From: Cavia porcellus
Taxonomy: Eukaryota > Chordata > Mammalia > Rodentia > Caviidae
NCBI RefSeq assembly: GCF_034190915.1
Contig: NW_026947485.1
Coordinates: forward strand, 38,329,519 to 38,393,518
Length of the DNA stretch: 64,000 bases
Reading direction: 5' to 3'
Numbering within the stretch: the stretch's first letter is position 1; every line of letters begins with the position of its first letter. Below are positions 56,951-64,000 of the stretch, piece by piece. Below the pieces are notes generated by a model. The model saw only the letters and a list, made by a program, of their open reading frames with translations, searched no databases and was not told where the DNA came from. The position numbers were made by a program, and so were the translations under genes.

Positions 56951-56957
56951 AAGAAAG
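56744..56957 (+). repeat. B1-like SINE with long (GA)n/(GAAA)n tail
   Basis: B1-like body (gatcgctgggcttgatgatg to accctgtttcc), then about 65 bases of GAAA and GA repeats (56890-56957). Confidence 0.88.
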
Positions 56958-58930
56958 AATCAAGAAATTCTATGTGAGTTGGCTGAATGATCTAATTTCA
57001 TCCTTTGTGGTGGGCCATCTGGGATGCCAGTAGTCTCAGATGCCCCTCGTCACCCGGAGGAGGCCACCTTCACCTCTGTGTTAAGGCTGAAGCCTGCTTT
57101 CTCAGAGCCCCCTTTCTCTCCTCAGGGTACCCCAGCTTTTTTCATTCTCAGTCCAAACCCTCTATGTTCCTCCAGTTCCCAACACACACAAAAGCATTAT
57201 ACCCATCCAAAAACTATTTTCTCAATATGACTTAGAAGCTTAATCCTATATCCTCTGCTCTTCAAGCCCAAAAGCTGCATGTTTAAATCTAATTAAGAGA
57301 TCTATATACCAGGATTCCAATTTAGCAGCCATCGCTGAACATCCTGGAAATTCCCATGTAAATGAGCAGTGTTACGTGTCGTATTCTTTAGGCAGCGCTG
57401 TGCCAGCATCATTTCAGACCAGCTCACCAGAACCAATGGGGTCAACTCCTTCCACCTCCACATTCAGGGCTACCACTTTGGTAGTCTGAGATCAGTGATA
57501 ATGTGAGTATTTACATCATGAAAATCAGCACGAGCCACAAACTCAGAGCTGTCAACAACCACTGATAATTGTGAAACATTTACCAGCATATCACTACCTT
57601 AAGAACCACTTGAGCTAGCATTAAAAAAAGGGAATTTATTATAAGAATCTGTTAGTAAAATGTCCTGGTGTCTAGGAGTGGGTAACAGATGGGACTCAGG
57701 AATGAACTTGAGCCAGGGATTTGAAAACCATCAGAACTTTGCCCCCTCTGTTTCATGCTTTTCGTTTGGTTACAACCTGCTTCCACTGGTTCCTGATCTA
57801 TCCTGGGGGTGTGACCGTTAGGCTACCCCTGGTCTTTTGGGGTTAACTAACATATCATGAAGTTGGGACTTACAAAAGTGGACCAGTCTTCAAGGGTAAT
57901 AAATTAAGAGAACACACCTGGAGACAACATCATGCAAAATCAACCTATCCCTCAAAGACCATGGTCAGCAGAGACACCAAGAAGCCAGATCCAAACAAAG
58001 CAAAACCCTTAAAATCAAACCACTGAGGTAGGGAGTGATCTGTCCTATTCCAAAACTCAGAAACTTTCTAGATCATAAGGGACACATTTCAGGTGGGAAA
58101 ATACAAATAAATGCATATGTACCACAGTCACTAAAGAAACTTATAGTTACCTTTATTAGCACAGTAGACCTCACACCTTAAGGCAGTAATGAGACATGTA
58201 TTACATAAAGAAGCATCAGAAGGAAGCACACAGGCACAACTAAAACTCCATCTCTATATACAGTGACATCGAGGCACCAAGTCCCTGCCTGCCTCCATCA
58301 GTGCCATAAAAGCAATACACCTTTGTCCTATGCTTGGGTCATCCTGAGGTTCCTATCCCCTATGGCTTTTCTGCCTGTTCTTCTGACAGAAAACACAAGA
58401 ACCCATAACAGGAAAATGTAGGCCCTGAAGACCTGCTCTAGTTCAGTCACCCAGACAGAAACTGACCTCTTGCCTGGTCTCAAGTCCAAATTCTCAGAAA
58501 AAGACTCCAATTGCAAGAAAGTTTTACTGCAATGAATATTTGGTCAAGGTGAGTCGGGTGGGAGTGGCCAGGATTATGCTATGTCAACATTCATGCGAAT
58601 GAGAGGAAGAGGGTGATTCTGAACAAGAAAAGGAAAAAGGCGGTTAGCACAGAAAGATCCAGACTTCATGGCCACCACAGTCAAAGCTCCAGGCAACCAG
58701 CTAAGGAGTCCCAGTAGCCCGTTCCATCAGGAGCCACATCTGTGTTAACCAACTCAGAAAATACCAAAAAAAAAAAAATCTAACTGAACATGTTCAGGCT
58801 GTCTAGATTATATTTCCTAAATAATACAGTATAAAAACTATTTGCACAGCCTTCACATAGTATTTGGCATTCTAAGTAAACTAGACATGATTAAAGCGTG
58901 CAGGAAAATTGCATAAATTATATGCAAATA
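56958..58930. other. Intergenic sequence, nothing recognised
   Basis: No repeats of the families above and no coding exon that I can support. Confidence 0.5.
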
Positions 58931-58937
58931 CTATTCC

Positions 58938-59016
58938 TTTTTTTTTTTTTGAGACGGGGTCTCGCTATGCAGTTCAGGCTGGCCTTGAGCTCGCTTTGTA
59001 GCCCAGGCTGGTCTTG
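58938..59016 (-). repeat. Truncated B1-like SINE, antisense
   Basis: Only 79 bases, yet flanked by the duplication aatactattcc (58927-58937 and 59017-59027), so the truncation happened at insertion. Confidence 0.88.
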
Positions 59017-59027
59017 AATACTATTCC

Positions 59028-61010
59028 ATTTTTATAAAGGACTTAAGCACTCATATATCTTGAAATCTAAAGGGGTCCTGGAGCCAATCTTTCGTGGATA
59101 CAGAGGAACGACTGTGCATATGCTTTATGTTTCTACCAACTTAGGCTTCACAGTGTTTTCCAGGTGCTCTAGGAGCAGAGAATAAGATCACTAAGAGCCC
59201 ATGCCAGCTGCAAGCTACAGAAAAGCTAATTAGTAGTGCCTAGATAGTGAGAATTACCAGTAGTTGTGAACTGAAGCAGCTCAGAACCTGGTCTTTTCCC
59301 TATTTCCCCTCTGCTACATTCAGACCAGAGCCGTCATGAGCACAGCTCCATGTCACAACTGTAGTCATCATGTGCAGACTTGAGACATTCACCAAAGAAG
59401 GCAGTTTCTTTTCTGCGTGTATTTTTTAAGCCTGGAGAAACTTTTTAAAGAATGCTCTCGCCAGCACACTTTCTTTCCCAGGTAGAGATGACATAGCCCT
59501 GCTGGAACCTCTCTCATGACAAGAGGGTTGATGCCTACAGGATTAGCTTAGCACAGTCAGGATTTTATTCAAAGTCATGTAAGAAGGAAGGAACCAGTGG
59601 AACAAAATGAGGATCCACTAGACTGGAAGAAAGGAAAATAATCAATGAGGCCTACATGGGCCTTTTCCCTATCTGAAGGGGTACAAGCAGAAAAAAGAAG
59701 ACAAGTACTCCAACCCTAAGTGGCATTTCTCCAAATCCTTTTGTCTCTTACTCAGCTCTTGGGCCGCTGCTCAATGTTTAATCCTGGCTGTAGACTCTTC
59801 GGTTGGAACCTGACTGTCATCTCCTCACTTAGCCCTTTTGATTTATACTAATTACTAGCAGAACTGACTCCCCACTTATTCAAGAGTTTGAACACATGAG
59901 ACTTTATGGTGACAGAGGGCCCTGATAAATAAAAACCATTATAGACTGCAGGCCTTTGTCATGAGGGAGGGTAAGGGACTGCCTTTGAAAGAATCGAAAC
60001 TTAGCAAAGAAAAGATAAGAACAGGAAAACAATGTTGTCAAGAATGACAGTTTTGTTTTTAAAAATATTTCATGCATTCAGCTGATATGTAAAAGTCTTT
60101 TTTTAAAAAAAAAAAGTATGTTTTTTTGTTTTGCTTCACCTATGTGAGAGTTTGTGCCTGATTTGTGCCCCCTCCCTCATCAACCTCTCTGACACATGGT
60201 TCTGACAAGTAGAGAATATCCAGGTGGCCCAGTACTTAGAAATCTGTCAGATGTTATTCAGCCCAATGGAGAACACATCATGCAAGTCTTTGGCATATTG
60301 TTACAAGGAAATCCTGTTTCGAATTCACTAATTGGGAATTTGTGATAATTTGAGGAAAGACTGGCTGAAGTTAACCTTTATACTGTGGGGTGGGAGAGTT
60401 CACTGAACTTTTGAATAAGGTAAACAAGATTGGAAAGGGAATAATTATCTACTTACAAGAACAGTTGTTTTGAAAAGCTCTAAAAGTATCCTTTTACACA
60501 CAAACAGGGTAATTATGATTTAAACAAAGGCTGGCCTCCTTCTAGGCTTCTTTGAAATGTCAGTTACAAATTACTCTGGTCTATTCACTAAGGCAAAACC
60601 CACCATGGTAGATCAGGCCATAGTTTGGTTAGCTCACTTTTACTTACTGTATTTGAAAACAACACACCAAAGTTCTTTTAGAGTAGTATAATTTAAGGCA
60701 AGTTCTTCACTAAACTAGACAGTTGGTGCATCCTCTGGTGTGGGTGAGGATTTACTAAATTCTAGCACATGACAATCAGGAATGCATGGAGGGAAAACTG
60801 CCTTCATAACTTGGTGGTGTCGCCAGATAACAAGGGAAAGTCTCTAAAGAATAGTACTCTGCACCGGTGATCATAACAAAAACCCATTTTGCACAGCAAT
60901 TCAGTGCACACACTAACACAAACATAATTCCCTTATTATGAGCTGTACTGTTACTTTCCATTTTTTATCAATCCTAGTAACACCTGCTAAACTGATTTCA
61001 CAGTCTATTA
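59028..61010. other. Intergenic sequence, nothing recognised
   Basis: No gene, no clear SINE. Short ORFs only. Confidence 0.5.
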
Positions 61011-61163
61011 CAGCAGTCCTCCTTTATCCATGGGGGGACAAGCTCCAAGACCCCAGAGATGCCTGAAATCATGGATGGTACCAAACGCTATACAGTACAT
61101 ACTACGATTTTTGTTATACATCTATACTTGTAATAAAAATTTAATTTATAAATTAGGTACCAT

Positions 61164-61243
61164 AGGTTGAGGATATACCTCAGTGGCACAGAGCCACCTG
61201 GTAAGCACAAGGTCCTGAGTTTGATTCCAGGTACCAAATAGAA
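61164..61243 (+). repeat. ID-like SINE
   Basis: Contains gaggatatacctcagtggca and gagtttgattccaggtacc. Confidence 0.8.
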
Positions 61244-61314
61244 AAAAGAATAATCAGGCACAGTAAAATTAACAATTAGTAATAAAATATAAATAGTATA
61301 ACAATATATGTACG

Positions 61315-61713
61315 TTATGGTTTGTGTCTAGCTTCCCGTCACCACTACTTCATTCAGTCATGGGTTTTTTGGAGGTAGCTGAATCCAGAGTGTCTAATAG
61401 ACTGGTTGTGCAATGCTTGGCATTAAGGGTGGGTGATCACTGGTTCAGTCCATTGATTGGATTGACACTATCCTAATTCTGTTAAACTGGATACAGTATA
61501 AGGGACAGAAAAAGGCTTGTGTCCACTCCCACTTGTTATTTGCTGTCTTTTGCTGCCATGAACTGTTGCCCCTCTGCCGTGTGACACTCTGCCTTAGAGT
61601 CAGTCAATTATGGACTGAAACCTCTACAAACTGTGAGCTAAATAAACCTATCCTCCTTTAAGTTTGGGCGTCAGATATCTTGTCTCAGCATTGAGAAAAG
61701 TAACTCAAACATA
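61315..61713 (+). mobile_element. MaLR-type LTR
   Basis: gagctaaataaacctatcc, then tcagatatcttgtctcagc and agtaactcaaaca form a MaLR 3' end, akin to the arm at 43703-44087. Confidence 0.65.
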
Positions 61714-62229
61714 AGGTAATAAAACTTATGTGGGTGTGGTCTCTCTTAAAATACCATATTTAAATAAGTTTTAGTATCAAGGTTTACCACAAGTAACTGA
61801 GACCATGGACAGCAGAACCACAGATAAGGAGAGGCTACTATAGGAGTCACCATTTTGAAAACACTATTCAGAATACGTTGGGAGATGGAACAACTTCCTG
61901 AGAGAATGGGTGGCACTGGGAGAGCTGCAGTTGCCACCAGGTTTCTTGGTGGTGTGCCGGTTGGTGCTATGCCTGTGAGAACCGCTCTGCCTGAGTTGGA
62001 ACAGGTCAGCCCACCCACTGACCCAAATCCTGTCCTCATTCTCCTTCTCGCTCACCCTTGGCCATCAACCTCATTGCTCTAATCCCTGTATTATAGGCAG
62101 ATAAGTTAGATAGAAATTAATATACCATCAGAGAGAGACTCAGCTCTCAAGGAAGTCAGCATAAAACTAAAGGCTTCAAAATTATTGGGGGGAGGCACAC
62201 CTGAAAGAGGCCAGGCCTCAGGATAAGGT

Positions 62230-62658
62230 TGTAATGGTTAGACCTCTTTCAGGACCGTGGGGGAAGAGAACAAGAAGTCACCACTCGCTAAGAAATAAAC
62301 AATAACTTGAGATTATATTGTAATTAGTACCACCTAATCCAATAAATCCGGATAGGCATCAGTCACCCAGGTAAGTGTGTGACCAGAACATCTGGATCCA
62401 TCCATTCCAAAAAATGCCTTTGTTTTTTCCATATATCTTTGCTATATAACTTGCTTCCCACATTGGATCAATATTAGCTAAGCAACTATATTTATAATCC
62501 TATAGTTTGACCCATGTTATACCCATGTTGTAACTTTGCTATACAAACTGCTCCTGACAAAGGGCCTCACTTTCAGGACCCTTTCTCTCTCTCAGAGCTC
62601 TCTCTCAATAAACCTTTCCTACTCTTAACCTCCATTGTCCCTTAAAATTCATTCTTTG
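62230..62658 (+). mobile_element. Possible ERV LTR
   Basis: Contains a TATA-like tgctatataact and a polyadenylation motif ctctcaataaacctttcc near the 3' side. Borders are unclear. Confidence 0.4.
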
Positions 62659-62744
62659 CCCTTACACCGCTTTGTTTTGTTTTGTGTTTTTCTCTTTTTC
62701 CTCTTAAATAAAAAATAAAAATTAAAAAATTAAAAAAATTTTAA
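62659..62744 (+). repeat. Small A-tailed insertion with 15-bp duplication
   Basis: 86 bases ending in an (AAAT)-rich tail, flanked by aaaattcattctttg (62644-62658 and 62745-62759). No source recognised. Confidence 0.6.
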
Positions 62745-63506
62745 AAAATTCATTCTTTGATTTCAGGGACACAAAAGTCACATCCAACATCTAGCAGTTA
62801 TATTTTTCCTATGTCACCCATAGTCTCTTTTTTCTCACCAGTCAGCTCAAATTTCAGTTCTGCCCTCACCAACATTTTCAGCTCAATCTCTAGTTTTTCT
62901 TAGGAGGCCACCTTCCCCACTGTAGATGAGGTGAGCTCTCCCCAGCTCACTTCAAATTGCCCCCATCAATGCCTAGTTTCTGATACTCGGCTGTATTTCC
63001 TATTGACAGACTTTCTCTGATCTGTCAGAGCTGGGTTTGGTAGTTAATATTTGGTTTTCAAATATTTTATCGAATTGTTCTCAACTAAGAACATGGATGA
63101 TGCACAGGCCACTAGGAGGACAGCCAGACACATTTTCCTGTGAGTCAGCACCATTCACAAACTGTGGGGGAAGAGAACAAGAAGTCACCAAGAAGCAAGC
63201 CGTCCCTGCAAATCAGTGCCATATGCAGGCCACTAGGGTGAGAGCCAGATGCGAACCCCTTCCAGCATGTGGGCTGGGAAACAAAACTAGCCAATCCCCC
63301 CACCCCCACCCTTGCCATAAGTGACCAGTTGACCTGGAGAAACACAAGCTGCAATGATAGCTATTGAGGTAAAATACAATTTAATGCTTGTAGAGATTAG
63401 TGTTTCACTGATTTTGCAGGTCTAAAGCCAGTAGTCTGATCATGAATTCAGAGGATAACAATATGCAATGTAGCATCTATTGAGGGTCTCCTACTGATGG
63501 TAGTAG

Positions 63507-64000
63507 CCACTGTTAATTCCCTATTATCTTGTTTTGTAGTCCTGTATCATTTTCATAGTTTTGTTGGGTTGCGTTTTATTCTGTTTCATTTTGTTTGATT
63601 TGATTATATCCAATGACATGGGCAGCTATTTTTTTTTTTTTTTTTTTTGTCTTTTTCCTTTTTATCGGTACTGGGGATCAAACTCATGACTGCCTGCTTG
63701 CAAGGCAGGTGCTTATAACGCTGAGCTAAATCCCCAGCCCCATGGGCAGCTGTTTCAAAGATAAAAAGATATATTATGATAGCCATTTTGGATTTATTAT
63801 TATCTTGTTTTGAAGTCCTTTATTGCATTCATTGTTTTGATTTTTATTGGTTCTAGTATGTTCTGTTTTGTTTGGTTTTTTACCATATCTGAAGGTATCT
63901 GCAACTATCTTGAAGACAACAAGAGTCATGGTAACCATTGCTGATTTCTTATTGTTTTGATGTTCTATGTCACTTATACTGGTTTGTTTTGATTGGCTTT
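63507..64000. repeat. Diverged ~150-bp tandem array, running off the window
   Basis: T-rich units start near 63507 (gccactgtt), 63782 (gccattttgg) and 63936 (accattgctg). Units share a tattatcttgttttg-like segment. The first is interrupted by an antisense ID. Confidence 0.6.
63628..63740 (-). repeat. ID SINE, antisense
   Basis: Near-consensus antisense copy with a perfect duplication catgggcagct (63617-63627 and 63741-63751). Confidence 0.96.

Larger units (their letters stand above)
61014..61842. mobile_element. Tigger-like DNA transposon with nested ID and MaLR LTR
   Basis: The left end (cagtcctcctttatccatgg) and right end (cacagataaggagaggctac) form diverged terminal inverted repeats. 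The body (ataaatttaatttataaatt; tgtggtctctct) matches my memory of a Tigger-type non-autonomous element. It is interrupted by an ID and an LTR. Confidence 0.6.

Noticed and set aside
39000..64000. SSMEM1 or TMEM209 (the genes expected upstream of CPA2 in mammals)
   Set aside because: I found no exon resembling either; in human the nearest lies tens of kilobases from CPA2, so it is probably beyond the right edge.
1..64000. CRISPR arrays, operons, prophage or other prokaryotic systems
   Set aside because: Spliced genes, SINEs and microsatellites show this is mammalian nuclear DNA; no regularly spaced repeats of that type exist.

Overview
This is a mammalian, specifically rodent-type, genomic window. 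It is intron-rich and AT-rich, and it is packed with tRNA-derived ID SINEs (A box tagctcagcgg, B box gttcgatccc) and B1-like 7SL SINEs. I saw no B2 elements, so a non-muroid rodent is likely. The ID consensus looks castorimorph (beaver-like) to me, but that is an impression and not proven.\n\nThe only genes I can support are two metallocarboxypeptidases on the minus strand, head to tail. They read from right to left in the order seen in the mammalian CPA2-CPA4-CPA5-CPA1 cluster (human 7q32). CPA2 is complete: 11 coding exons from the ATG at 38947 to the stop at 14863, 417 codons, with every splice junction GT-AG and every codon phase closing. About 2.3 kb downstream CPA4 begins (ATG at 12471). 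Its exons 1-7 (234 codons) are present and the gene runs off the left edge before exon 8. CPA2 encodes a pancreatic digestive zymogen. CPA4 encodes a secreted A-type carboxypeptidase of more general epithelial tissues. Both have a TATA box 40-55 bases before the ATG, and CPA2 has a good match to the bipartite PTF1 element used by acinar genes.\n\nLayout: 1-1033 is CPA4 intron 7; 1034-12471 is CPA4 exons 7 to 1; 12472-14815 is the CPA4 promoter and the intergenic gap; 14816-38947 is CPA2; 38948-39100 is the CPA2 promoter. From 39.1 kb to the right end I find no gene, only dense repeats: a provirus-like LTR element with a 5-bp target duplication (46.55-49.09 kb), a MaLR-like element whose two LTRs point in opposite directions (41.7-44.1 kb), Tigger-like DNA transposons interrupted by later insertions, a retroposed 655-bp unit with 15-bp flanking repeats, and a diverged tandem array of about 150 bp at the right edge.\n\nI did not find a new biological system. 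The most useful second-look items are two candidate regulatory blocks inside CPA2 introns (a CpG-dense block beside exon 5 and a CTCF/ETS/YY1-like cluster in intron 8), the weak GTCAT splice donor shared by exon 6 of both paralogues, and the structural oddities among the repeats.
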